DNA from: Frankia umida
Lineage (GTDB): Bacteria; Actinomycetota; Actinomycetes; Frankiales; Frankiaceae
DNA: 64,000 nt
Direction: 5' to 3'
Assembly: GCF_023242945.1 (NCBI RefSeq)
Contig: NZ_JALKFT010000003.1
Location: forward strand, 186,001 to 250,000
Each line of letters begins with the position of its first letter. The first letter of the stretch is position 1. This document shows positions 25,280-33,398 of this stretch, in pieces. Below the pieces are notes generated by a model. It was not told the DNA's origin. It saw only the letters and a program-made list of their open reading frames with translations, and ran no database searches. Made by a program: the position numbers and the translations under genes.

Positions 25280-27112
25280 ATGGGCCACTACCGGAGCAAC
25301 CTGCGCGATCTGGAGTTCAATCTGTTCGAGCTGTTCGGCGTCGATCGGGTGCTCGGCTCCGCTCCCTTCGAGGAGATGGATGTCGACACCGCCCGCGCGG
25401 CCCTCACCGAACTCGACGCGTTGGCCCGGGGGCCGGTGGCGGACTCGTTCGCCGACGCCGACCGGCATCCGCCCACGCTCGACCCCGAGACCGGCACGGT
25501 CACCCTGCCCGAGTCGTTCAAGCGCTCCTACCAGGCAGTGCTCGACGGCGAGTGGTGGCGACTGTTCGTCCCGAACCAGCTCGGCGGGCTCGGAGTGTCA
25601 CCGACGGTCGCCTGGGCGGGGTCCGAGCTGCTGCTCGGAGCCAACCCGGCGGTGTTCATGTACATGGCCGGGCCGACGTTCGCGGCGATCCTGCACGGGA
25701 TGGGCACCGAGTGGCAGCGCACGATCGCGAACTTCATGATCGAGCGGCACTGGGGCGCGACGATGGTGCTCACCGAGCCCGACGCCGGCTCCGATGTCGG
25801 CGCCGGGCGGACCAGGGCGCTCGCCCAGCCGGATGGCACCTGGCACATCGAGGGCGTCAAGCGCTTCATCACCAGCGGTGACTGGGACATCCCGGAGAAC
25901 ATCGTCCATCTCGTGCTCGCCCGTCCGGAGGGCCACGGCCCCGGGACGAAGGGCCTGTCGATGTTCGTCGTGCCGAAGTTCATGCCGGACCCGACGACCG
26001 GCGACCCCGGCGAGCGCAACGGCGTCTACGTCACCAACCTCGAGAAGAAGATGGGCCTGAAGGTCTCCACGACCACCGAACTGCGCTTCGGCGAGCGCAC
26101 ACCGGCGGTGGGCTGGCTCGTCGGCGACGTCCACGAGGGCATCGCGCAGATGTTCCAGATCATCGAGTACGCCCGGATGATGGTGGGCACCAAGGCGATC
26201 GCGACCCTGTCCACCGGCTACCTCAACGCCCTGGACTACGCCCGCACCCGGGTGCAGGGCGCCGACCTGCCGCGGGCCACCGACAAGTCCGCGCCGCGCG
26301 TCACGATCATCCACCACCCGGACGTGCGTCGGATGCTCATGGCGCAGAAGGCCTATGCCGAGGGGATGCGGTCGCTGGTCCTCTACACCGCCACCTTCCA
26401 GGACCGGATCGCGGCGGCGCAGGCCCGCGGGGAGAGCGACGAGCTCGCCGTGCGGATCAACGACCTGCTGCTGCCGATCATCAAGGGGGTCGGCTCGGAG
26501 CGGTCCTACGAGCTGCTGGCGTCGTCCCTGCAGGTGTTCGGCGGCTCCGGCTACCTGCAGGACTATCCGCTCGAGCAGTACCTGCGCGACGCCAAGATCG
26601 ACACCCTGTACGAGGGGACGACCTCCATCCAGGGCCAGGACCTGTTCTTCCGCAAGATCGTGCGCGACCGCGGCCAGGCACTGACCGCGGTGCTCGGCGA
26701 GATCCAGACCTTCGTCAAGGGGGAGGCGGGCAACGGCGAGCTGCGCCACGAGCGGGAGGCGCTCGGTGCCGCGCTGGAGGACACCGAGGGCATCATCGGC
26801 GCCATGGTCGGCCAGCTCACCAGCGCCGCCGACGACCCGCGGCAGGTCTACAAGGTCGGCCTGAACACCACCCGTCTGCTGCTGGGTGTCGGTGACCTGC
26901 TGATCGCCTGGCTGCTGCTGCGCGGCGCGGACGTGGCGCTGCGGGCGCTCGCGGGCGGTGCCGACGAAGGCCGGGACGCCGAGTTCTACCGGGGCAAGAT
27001 CGCCGCCGCTCGCTGGTTCGCGGCGACCGTGCTGCCGGAGCTGAAGACGGCCCGCGCCCTCGCCGAGAACACCGGACTCGAGCTCATGGACCTGGCCGAG
27101 GACGCCTTCTGA
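25280..27112 (+). CDS. fadE5: Acyl-CoA dehydrogenase, FadE5 type
   Basis: The ATG at 25280 follows GAAAGGAG. The 610-residue length and N-terminus (MGHYRSNLRDLEFNLFELFG) match mycobacterial FadE5, a broad-range acyl-CoA dehydrogenase of beta-oxidation. Visible signatures are MVLTEPDAGSDVG in the FAD/substrate region, HIEGVKRFITSGDWD, and the C-terminal QVFGGSGYLQDYPLEQYLRD with YEGTTSIQGQDL. It transfers electrons from acyl-CoA to ETF. Two palindromic operators lie 60-100 bases upstream and a long terminator hairpin 65 bases downstream, so it is a single-gene unit. Confidence 0.95.
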   Translation: MGHYRSNLRDLEFNLFELFGVDRVLGSAPFEEMDVDTARAALTELDALARGPVADSFADADRHPPTLDPETGTVTLPESFKRSYQAVLDGEWWRLFVPNQLGGLGVSPTVAWAGSELLLGANPAVFMYMAGPTFAAILHGMGTEWQRTIANFMIERHWGATMVLTEPDAGSDVGAGRTRALAQPDGTWHIEGVKRFITSGDWDIPENIVHLVLARPEGHGPGTKGLSMFVVPKFMPDPTTGDPGERNGVYVTNLEKKMGLKVSTTTELRFGERTPAVGWLVGDVHEGIAQMFQIIEYARMMVGTKAIATLSTGYLNALDYARTRVQGADLPRATDKSAPRVTIIHHPDVRRMLMAQKAYAEGMRSLVLYTATFQDRIAAAQARGESDELAVRINDLLLPIIKGVGSERSYELLASSLQVFGGSGYLQDYPLEQYLRDAKIDTLYEGTTSIQGQDLFFRKIVRDRGQALTAVLGEIQTFVKGEAGNGELRHEREALGAALEDTEGIIGAMVGQLTSAADDPRQVYKVGLNTTRLLLGVGDLLIAWLLLRGADVALRALAGGADEGRDAEFYRGKIAAARWFAATVLPELKTARALAENTGLELMDLAEDAF

Positions 27113-27176
27113 GCTGAGCCGGCCCGCGAGCTGGACCAACCCCGGCGACCAGCCGGGAGCACCGCCTCGACACCCG

Positions 27177-27218
27177 AAGACCACGGGCCCCGGGCACGTT
27201 TCCGGGGTCTGTGGTCTT
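27177..27218 (+). terminator. Strong hairpin downstream of fadE5
   Basis: AAGACCAC(G)G(G)CCCCGG pairs with CCGGGG(T)C(T)GTGGTCTT, a stem of 17 positions with two mismatches, loop GCACGTTT, followed by TTGTGG. It is the most convincing terminator in the window. Confidence 0.8.
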
Positions 27219-27268
27219 TGTGGCGTGCGGGGGTTGTATTGGGCCGATTGCCGGGTACAGCGGGCGGC

Positions 27269-27661
27269 ATGGGAATCCCGCTGAGCCTCGCGTTCTTCAC
27301 CCTTGGTGCCGTACTCACCTTCGCCGTCCGTAGCGATCCATCCGGTCTCGATCTGGACTCGGTCGGGATCATCCTGATGCTGGTGAGCCTGGTCGGCCTC
27401 GGCATCACCCTCTACCAGAACCAGTGGCGCCGCCGGATCGTCGAGGAGTCCGTCGAGGCCGGCACGCCGTCGCCGGTGTCGGTGGACGACACCATCCTGG
27501 TCGACCCGAGCTCGCCCTACGAGGCGCCGCGGCGCCGGGAGCCCGGGCTCACCGCGGAAGAGGACGACAAGCTCAACGCGCGACGCCACCCGGAGCTGGA
27601 GCCGCAGGAGGTCGTGCACGTGGGCTCCACGGAGCCGGACTCCACCCGGCCGCGTTCCTGA
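27269..27661 (+). CDS. DUF6458-like small membrane protein
   Basis: The 130 residues open with two membrane segments, MGIPLSLAFFTLGAVLTFAV and SVGIILMLVSLVGLGITLY, joined by the short SDPSGLDLD. Then comes QNQWRRRIVEES and a long acidic, Pro-rich cytoplasmic tail. This is the plan of the actinobacterial DUF6458 family, whose function is not known. The start is the ATG at 27269; the frame is open upstream but not protein-like. It converges on the 27767 gene and shares its hairpin. Confidence 0.7.
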   Translation: MGIPLSLAFFTLGAVLTFAVRSDPSGLDLDSVGIILMLVSLVGLGITLYQNQWRRRIVEESVEAGTPSPVSVDDTILVDPSSPYEAPRRREPGLTAEEDDKLNARRHPELEPQEVVHVGSTEPDSTRPRS

Positions 27662-27746
27662 CCCTGCCGGACACGCCTCACCGCTGTGGCCTTGCCGGAC
27701 GACTCCCACCCGCCGCCCGAACGCCGTTCGACCGCTGTCCGACCAG

Positions 27747-27786
27747 CGCCCCTGCGCCGCCCCCGATCAGGAGGTGCGCAGGGGCG
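27747..27786. terminator. Bidirectional hairpin whose loop holds the stop codon of the 27767 gene
   Basis: CGCCCCTGCGC (27747-27757) and GCGCAGGGGCG (27776-27786) form a perfect 11-bp stem with an 18-nt loop. The minus-strand stop codon (27767-27769) lies in the loop. The plus-strand DUF6458-like gene ends 86 nt earlier. Confidence 0.65.
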
Positions 27787-28003
27787 GAAAAGCCTGGTCG
27801 AGTTCGTTGCGCATGTCCCGCTTCAGCAGATCGTCGGACTCCGAGGAGGACTGCCCCTCAAGCAGGAACCGGGCCACTCGGAGAGTGAGATCGACCCGCT
27901 CAGCCAGGTTCAGCGTGCCCGTGAAGCGGCCGCTGGAGTTGGCGGAGGTCAGCACCTTGGCGACGAACTCGTCCGCGGCCTGAAGTGCCTCCACTCGCGT
28001 CAT
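27767..28003 (-). CDS. Small conserved hypothetical protein
   Basis: The 78 residues start at an ATG with GAGGTGG five bases upstream, a strong ribosome site. The protein is soluble and helical: MTRVEALQAADEFVAKVLTS, then NLAERVDLTLRVARFLLEGQ, then an acidic/basic tail. I do not recognise it. It is separated from the E2 gene by 120 bases on the same strand, so it may be the distal gene of the 2-oxo-acid dehydrogenase operon or have its own promoter. Confidence 0.65.
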   Translation of the reverse strand: MTRVEALQAADEFVAKVLTSANSSGRFTGTLNLAERVDLTLRVARFLLEGQSSSESDDLLKRDMRNELDQAFPPLRTS

Positions 28004-28123
28004 GGTTCCACCTCTTTGTGCCGGAATCCGGTCAGGGGCGCAACCGTACCAGGGAACCCCGAGTGCACAGTTGTGTGCCCCTCTCGCGTGCTTTGTGGTG
28101 ACCTGGTGGCTCCGATGAGAGGA

Positions 28124-29788
28124 TCACGACCAGGCGAGTGCGACCGTGGGGTCGGTGAGCATGGCACCGATGTCCGCGAGTACCGCGGCACCGAGGCGTC
28201 CGTCCACGATCCGATGGTCGAAGGACAGCGCGAGCTGCACCACCGTACGCGCGGTGACCTGGCCCTCGTGCACCCAGGGAGTCGGGCGGATCGAGCCGAG
28301 CGCCAGAATCGCGGCCTCGGGCGGGTTGAGAATCGGTGTGCCGATGTCGACACCAAGCGCCCCCACGTTGGTGATGGTGATGGTCGCGCCGCGCAGCCGG
28401 GCCGGCTCCAGCCGATCGGCGCGGGCGTCCGCGGTCAGGGTGGCCAGCGCCTGGGCGAGACCGGCCAGGTCAAGCCGATCGGCCGCCGGAATGTGCGGCA
28501 CCACGAGACCCCGCGGCCCGGCCACGGCGATACCCAGGTTCACCTGTTCGGCCACCCGGATCTCCGCCCGTCCGTCACCGGCGTCCGCCACCCAGCGGGA
28601 ATTGATCATCGGATGCCGCCGGACGGCGATCAGCAGGGCACGGGCGACGAACAGCAACGGCGTGATCCGGACCCCGGTGAACTCCGGCAGCGCCGCGATC
28701 CGCTCCCGTGCCGCCATCGTCTCGGTGGCATCCGCGCTCAGGAACTCGGTGACGTGCGGCGCCGCCGCGACACTGGCGACCATCGCCTGCGCCATCGCGC
28801 GGCGCACCCCGACCACCGGCACCCGCCAGCCACCGAGGCCCTCCGCACCGCCGTCAGCGCCCAGATAGGTCGCGTCCGCCGGGATCGCCCCCGCCACGGC
28901 GCCCGGCGCCGCCCACCCCGGCACCAGTCCTGACCCCGGCGCTGACCCTGGCAGCGGTGTCGCGGACAGCGGCGTTTCCGGCCCCGGGATGCCCACCGCC
29001 GCCGGGCCGGTCGTCGGCCAGACGGGCGGGTTCGCGACCGGGAGCGCGCGGGCCGCGACGCGCATCGCGGCCTCGATGTCGCTGCGCCGGATCGTCCCGT
29101 TGGGCCCGGTGCCGACCAGCGTGGTGAGGTCGACGCCGAGGTCCCGGGCCAGCTTGCGCACGGGCGGCTTGGCCAGCACCGCGCCGACCGTCCGACCGTC
29201 CGCGGCCGCCCGCGTGAGCGCCGGTGACCGTGCTGGCTCGGAGGACTGTGCTGGCTCGGAGGACTGTGCCGGCTCGGAGGGCTGTGCTGGCTCGGAGGGC
29301 TGTGTCGGTGGTTGTACCGCCGCGGGCGTGGGGGTGGGCTCGCCCGCCGGGACGGGCCGCCGCCGAGGGCTTCGTCGGCGTTGTTGATGCGTCCGCGGCC
29401 CATAGCCGACCAGGACCGGGGTGCGTTCGTCCTCGGCCGGGCCCGCGTCGGCACCGGTCTCCCCCTCGTCCGCGCCGGCCGTCCCGGCGGCGCCATTGCG
29501 GTCAGGGGTGCCATCCGGGTCAGGGGTGCCGTCCGGGCCGTCGCCATCTGCGGTGCGGACGGTCAGCAGCGGGGCGCCGACGGCGAGGGTGACACCCTCC
29601 TCGACGTGCCGCTCGACGAGGACGCCGGCGAAGGGGCTGGGGATCTCGACGACCGCCTTCGCGGTCTCCACCTCCACGAGCGGCTGGTTCACCGTGACGG
29701 CGTCACCAGCCTGCACGAGCCAGCGGACGATGTCCGCGTCGGTGAGTCCCTCACCGAGATCGGGAAGCCGGAACTGTCGCTGTGCCAC
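28124..29788 (-). CDS. bkdC: 2-oxo acid dehydrogenase E2, dihydrolipoyl acyltransferase
   Basis: The E2 subunit passes acyl groups from E1 to CoA. Domains in order: one lipoyl domain (1-80) with the lipoylated Lys in VEVETAKAVVEIPSPFAG; a long Ala/Pro/Glu linker with four six-residue repeats; a peripheral subunit-binding domain (VRKLARDLGVDLTTLVGTG...NGTIRRSDIEAA); a second linker of about 80 residues; and the catalytic domain with DHRIVDGRLGA near the end. It starts at a GTG 13 nt after the E1-beta stop. Branched-chain keto acids are the likely substrates, but pyruvate is not excluded. Confidence 0.92.
   Translation of the reverse strand: MAQRQFRLPDLGEGLTDADIVRWLVQAGDAVTVNQPLVEVETAKAVVEIPSPFAGVLVERHVEEGVTLAVGAPLLTVRTADGDGPDGTPDPDGTPDRNGAAGTAGADEGETGADAGPAEDERTPVLVGYGPRTHQQRRRSPRRRPVPAGEPTPTPAAVQPPTQPSEPAQPSEPAQSSEPAQSSEPARSPALTRAAADGRTVGAVLAKPPVRKLARDLGVDLTTLVGTGPNGTIRRSDIEAAMRVAARALPVANPPVWPTTGPAAVGIPGPETPLSATPLPGSAPGSGLVPGWAAPGAVAGAIPADATYLGADGGAEGLGGWRVPVVGVRRAMAQAMVASVAAAPHVTEFLSADATETMAARERIAALPEFTGVRITPLLFVARALLIAVRRHPMINSRWVADAGDGRAEIRVAEQVNLGIAVAGPRGLVVPHIPAADRLDLAGLAQALATLTADARADRLEPARLRGATITITNVGALGVDIGTPILNPPEAAILALGSIRPTPWVHEGQVTARTVVQLALSFDHRIVDGRLGAAVLADIGAMLTDPTVALAWS
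29232..29303 (-). repeat. 18-bp tandem repeat in the E2 linker
   Basis: Four 18-bp units of the type GCTGGCTCGGAGGACTGT encode the (P/S)SEPAQ repeats between the lipoyl and subunit-binding domains. Units one and two are identical; three and four differ by one or two bases. Confidence 0.85.
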
Positions 29789-29801
29789 GAAGATCCCCAG
29801 T

Positions 29802-30968
29802 TCAGAACGCGAAGGAGCGGTCGACGGCGTCGAGGATGCGGTCGACGTCCGGCAGGTAGTGGTCCTCGATGCGGGCTGGCGGATACGGGGTGTCGAAACC
29901 GGTCACCCGCAGCACCGGGGCCTCCAGCGAGTAGAACGCCGCCTCGGTGACCCGGGCCGCGACCTCCGCGGAGACCGACACGTTCGACGGCGCCTCGTGC
30001 ACGACCACCAGCCGTCCGGTGCGGCGCACCGACTCGAGCACCGGGCCCAGGTCCAGCGGCGACAGCGAACGCAGGTCGATGACCTCCAGTGACCGGTCGT
30101 CGTCCGCGGCGCTCACCTCGGCCGCGTCCAGGCAGGTGCGCACGGTCGGGCCGTAGCCGACGAGCGTGGCATCGGTGCCGGCGCGCACGACGACACTGCG
30201 ATGCAGTCCCACCGCCGCGCCCGCCGCGTCGACCGCGTCCACCGAACCCGTCACCAGGTCGGGGAGGGGACGCGGGTCGACCACCGCCTTCTCCCAGTAG
30301 CGCCGCTTGGGCTCCAGGAAGATCACCGGATCGTCGGAGCGGATCGCCTGCTGGATCATGTGGTGCGCGTCGTGCGGGTTCGAGCAGGCGACCACCTTCA
30401 GTCCGGCGGTGTGGCAGAAGTACGCCTCCGGTGACTCACTGTGATGTTCGACTGCGCCGATGCCGCCGCCGAACGGGATGCGGATCGTCACCGGCAGCCG
30501 GATGCGCCCCGCGGACCGGTAGTGCAGCTTCGCCAGCTGGCTGACGATCTGGTCGAACGCCGGGTAGACGAAACCGTCGAACTGGATCTCGCAGACCGGC
30601 CGGTAGCCGCGCATGGCCAGTCCGATCGCGGTCCCGACGATCGCCGACTCGGCCAGCGGGGTGTCGATGACCCGGGCCTCGCCGAACTCCCGTTGCAGAC
30701 CGTCGGTCACCCGGAAGACCCCGCCGAGTGTTCCGACGTCCTCACCCATCACGATGACCTTGGGGTCCGCCGCCATCGCCGCGTGCAGGCCGAGATTGAG
30801 CGCCTTGGCCAGCGTGATCGGAGCCGGTTGCGCGCTACCGCTCGCCGGTCCGGTCCGCGTCTCGCTGGTCCGCGTCTCACTGGTCCGCGTCTCGCTGGTC
30901 CGTGCCACTTCCTGGGTCGCCAGGCCGTTCGTCGCCGCGCCGTTCGTCGCCAACCCTCCTGTCACCAC
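29802..30968 (-). CDS. bkdB: 2-oxo acid dehydrogenase E1 component, beta subunit
   Basis: The core (from about residue 50) is a standard E1-beta transketolase-like chain: ITLAKALNLGLHAAMAADPK, VIVMGEDVGTLGGVFRVTDGL, PLAESAIVGTAIGLAMRGYRPV, EIQFDGFVYPAFDQI, and the C-terminal RVTGFDTPYPPARIEDHYLP. The 50-residue Ala/Thr/Ser lead with TSETR repeats is not part of the family. The GTG start at 30968 overlaps the E1-alpha stop by 7 nt, so the subunits are coupled. It forms the alpha2-beta2 E1 that decarboxylates the keto acid on thiamine diphosphate. Confidence 0.93.
   Translation of the reverse strand: MVTGGLATNGAATNGLATQEVARTSETRTSETRTSETRTGPASGSAQPAPITLAKALNLGLHAAMAADPKVIVMGEDVGTLGGVFRVTDGLQREFGEARVIDTPLAESAIVGTAIGLAMRGYRPVCEIQFDGFVYPAFDQIVSQLAKLHYRSAGRIRLPVTIRIPFGGGIGAVEHHSESPEAYFCHTAGLKVVACSNPHDAHHMIQQAIRSDDPVIFLEPKRRYWEKAVVDPRPLPDLVTGSVDAVDAAGAAVGLHRSVVVRAGTDATLVGYGPTVRTCLDAAEVSAADDDRSLEVIDLRSLSPLDLGPVLESVRRTGRLVVVHEAPSNVSVSAEVAARVTEAAFYSLEAPVLRVTGFDTPYPPARIEDHYLPDVDRILDAVDRSFAF
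30852..30896 (-). repeat. 15-bp tandem repeat in the E1-beta N-terminal extension
   Basis: Three 15-bp units of the type GGTCCGCGTCTCGCT, the middle one with one change, encode TSETR three times. A fourth, partial copy follows. Confidence 0.85.
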
Positions 30969-32326
30969 GTTGCCCCGCTCCCACGCCGCTCGCCCGCCAC
31001 GACCGTCCCCTCCCTCGCCCTGACACCACTGCCATCCGCGCCATCTCTGCCACCTGCGATGTCTCTGCCGTCCGCGCTGCCCCTGCCATCCGCGCTGCTA
31101 CTGCCGTCCGCGCTGCCCCTGCCATCCGCGCTGCTACTGCCGTCCGCGATCTCGCTGTCGTCCCCGGCGACACCGTCGTCCGCCGCGGCGGCGCGGGCCG
31201 CGACGAAGGCCGCGCGCTGCGCTGTCACCAGAGCATTGTCGGTGACCTGCACATGGTCGAACAGCATCGCCGGATCCGGGTCGGGTAACGCGCGACAACG
31301 TACGCGCAGGTCATGCGCCAACGCGTCGGCCTCCAACGCGAGGCGCTGCTCCCGCTGTTCGTCGAGGTGGCCGGCGGCGACGAGGTGGGTGCGCAGCCGG
31401 TCCAGCGGGTCGAGTCGGCGCCATCGTTCGAGCTGCTCGCTGGCCTGGTAGCGGGTCGGATCGTCGGCGGTGGTGTGCGCGCCCATCCGGTAGGTGAGCG
31501 CCTCGACCAGCACCGGTCCGTGGCCGGCCCGCGCCGTCGCCAGGGCCCATCGGGTGACGGCGAGGCAGGCCAGCACGTCGTTGCCGTCCACTCGGACGCT
31601 GGGGAAACCGAAACCGGACGCCCGATGGAAGATCTCGGTGCGGCTCTGCCGCCGGGCCGGCTCGGAGATCGCCCACTGGTTGTTCTGGCAGAAGAACACC
31701 AGCGGCGCGCCGAACACGCCCGCCCAGCCGAACGCCTCGTTGACGTCGCCCTCACTGGACGCCCCGTCGCCGAAGTAGACGATCGCCGCACCGGTGCTGT
31801 GATCGCGGGACATCCCCATCGCGTAGCCGGCGGCGTGCAACGTCTGCGCGCCGACGACGATCGAGTACAGGGCGAACCCGTGCTCGTCGGGATCCCAGCC
31901 ACCCAGGCTCGTCCCCCGGAAGATCCCCAGGATCGCGGCCGGGTCCACCCCGCGACACCAGGCCACGCCATGCTCGCGGTAGGACGGGAAGGCCATGTCG
32001 TGGGTGCCCAGCGCCCGCCCGGAGCCGACCTGGGCCGCCTCCTGCCCGCGCAGGCTCGCCCACAGGCCCAGCTCACCCTGACGCTGGAGGCTGGTCGCCT
32101 CCTCGTCGAACCGGCGGACCAGCACCATGTCCCGGTAGAAGCCGACCAGATCGGCCGGGGTGAGGTCGGCGACCAGCGCCGGCAGGTCCAGATCGACGGC
32201 GCTCGGCTCACCGATCTCGGGACGTGGATCGGACGCCGCGACGTCGACCGGTGGGTCATCCGCCGCGGGCGACATCGCCTCGGATGCCACAGTGATCCGT
32301 CGACCACCCGGGGTGAGTAGCTGCAT
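30962..32326 (-). CDS. bkdA: 2-oxo acid dehydrogenase E1 component, alpha subunit
   Basis: Thiamine-diphosphate binding is shown by the GDGASSEGDVNEAF ... NNQWAIS motif, and the family's YRMGAHTTADDPTRYQ loop is as in branched-chain E1-alpha. The protein has a 40-residue disordered lead, the E1 core (QGELGLWASLRGQEAAQVGS onward), and an unusual 70-residue Ser/Ala/Asp/Gly tail with two 12-residue repeats. I chose the ATG at 32326; a GTG four codons earlier is possible. The frame opens up to 32584, but that part overlaps the divergent F420 gene. It is the first gene of the E1a-E1b-E2 operon. Confidence 0.9.
   Translation of the reverse strand: MQLLTPGGRRITVASEAMSPAADDPPVDVAASDPRPEIGEPSAVDLDLPALVADLTPADLVGFYRDMVLVRRFDEEATSLQRQGELGLWASLRGQEAAQVGSGRALGTHDMAFPSYREHGVAWCRGVDPAAILGIFRGTSLGGWDPDEHGFALYSIVVGAQTLHAAGYAMGMSRDHSTGAAIVYFGDGASSEGDVNEAFGWAGVFGAPLVFFCQNNQWAISEPARRQSRTEIFHRASGFGFPSVRVDGNDVLACLAVTRWALATARAGHGPVLVEALTYRMGAHTTADDPTRYQASEQLERWRRLDPLDRLRTHLVAAGHLDEQREQRLALEADALAHDLRVRCRALPDPDPAMLFDHVQVTDNALVTAQRAAFVAARAAAADDGVAGDDSEIADGSSSADGRGSADGSSSADGRGSADGRDIAGGRDGADGSGVRAREGTVVAGERRGSGATW
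31065..31148 (-). repeat. 36-bp tandem repeat in the E1-alpha tail
   Basis: Two identical 36-bp units (31065-31100 and 31101-31136) plus a 12-base partial copy encode SSSADGRGSADG repeats at the C-terminal end of E1-alpha. Confidence 0.85.
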
Positions 32327-32468
32327 GAGCTCCGTCACACTGGGCAACGATAGACCCTGCTGGCCGGCTGGCAACCCGATCTGCCCGTCCGCTCGGATCC
32401 GCGTGTCCGCAACGGGCTCGAGCCCCGGAGGACCTGCCACGGGACGGGGGGCTCGGTACGGTGGCGCG

Positions 32469-33398
32469 GTGACGACTGCGCAGGACGCGACCCGCCCGCC
32501 GGCCCGCCGTGATCTCGGAAAGGTCGGGATCTGGAGCGGCCAGTTCGACTTCTCGCCGGCCGGTGTGGTCCGCGAGGCGATCACGGAGCTCGACGAACTC
32601 GGCTACCCCACCCTGTGGACGGGTGAGGTCAAGGGCCGCGAGGTGCTGGTCACCGCGAGCCTGGCGCTGGCCGCCACCAGCCAGATCACGATCGCCACCG
32701 GCATCGCCCAGATCCTGGCGCGCAACCCGCTGACGATGACCGCGGCCCAGCTGGCCCTCACCGAGGCCTTCCCCGACCGCTTCCTGCTGGGCCTGGGTGT
32801 CTCGCACGCGGAGCTGATGCACATCCGCGGTGCCGCCTACACCCGGCCGCTGTCCCAGATGGCCGCCTACCTCGACGAGATGGACCGGATGGCGGCCGAG
32901 CAGTACCGCGCCGTCCCCCCGGCGGCCGCCCCGCCGCGGGTGCTCGCCGCGCTCGGCCCGAAGATGCTCGGCCTCGCCCGCGACCGCGCCGACGGCGCCC
33001 ACACCTACTTCGTCCCACCCGAGCACACCGCCGCGGCCCGCGCGATCCTCGGCCCCGACAAGCTGCTCATCCCCGAGCAGGCGTTCGTGCTGCACACCGA
33101 TCCGGCGCAGGCACGCGAACTCGCCCGCCGGCACACCGGCTCCTACCTGCGGCTGCCGAACTACACCACGAACCTGCGTCGCTTCGGCTTCGACGACGAC
33201 GACCTCGCCGGTACCGGCTCCGACCGGCTGGTCGACACGATCGTCGCCTGGGGCGACGCGGACGTCCTGCTCGGACGGATCAAGGAGCACCTCGACGCCG
33301 GCGCCGACCAGGTGGCCGTCCAGGTCCTCGACTTCGACCGCCGTGGGCTGCCCCGCCGCCAGTGGCGCGAGCTCGCCCCCGCCCTGCTCACCCCGTGA
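32469..33398 (+). CDS. LLM-class F420-dependent oxidoreductase
   Basis: The 309 residues start at a GTG. The luciferase-like TIM barrel is recognisable by KVGIWSGQFDFSP, ELDELGYPTLWTGE, ITIATGIAQILARNPLTMTA, the FPDRFLLGLGVSHAELM loop, and the C-terminal GADQVAVQVL. It matches the actinobacterial subgroup of probable F420-dependent enzymes, whose substrates are mostly unknown. Its stop overlaps the start of the CapA-like lipoprotein by 4 nt, so the two are translated together. It diverges from E1-alpha. Confidence 0.9.
   Translation: MTTAQDATRPPARRDLGKVGIWSGQFDFSPAGVVREAITELDELGYPTLWTGEVKGREVLVTASLALAATSQITIATGIAQILARNPLTMTAAQLALTEAFPDRFLLGLGVSHAELMHIRGAAYTRPLSQMAAYLDEMDRMAAEQYRAVPPAAAPPRVLAALGPKMLGLARDRADGAHTYFVPPEHTAAARAILGPDKLLIPEQAFVLHTDPAQARELARRHTGSYLRLPNYTTNLRRFGFDDDDLAGTGSDRLVDTIVAWGDADVLLGRIKEHLDAGADQVAVQVLDFDRRGLPRRQWRELAPALLTP

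Noticed and set aside
25598..27709. 703-codon minus-strand frame opposite fadE5
   Set aside because: fadE5 is certain on the plus strand. The antisense product is low-complexity Arg/Gly/His-rich and has no ribosome site.
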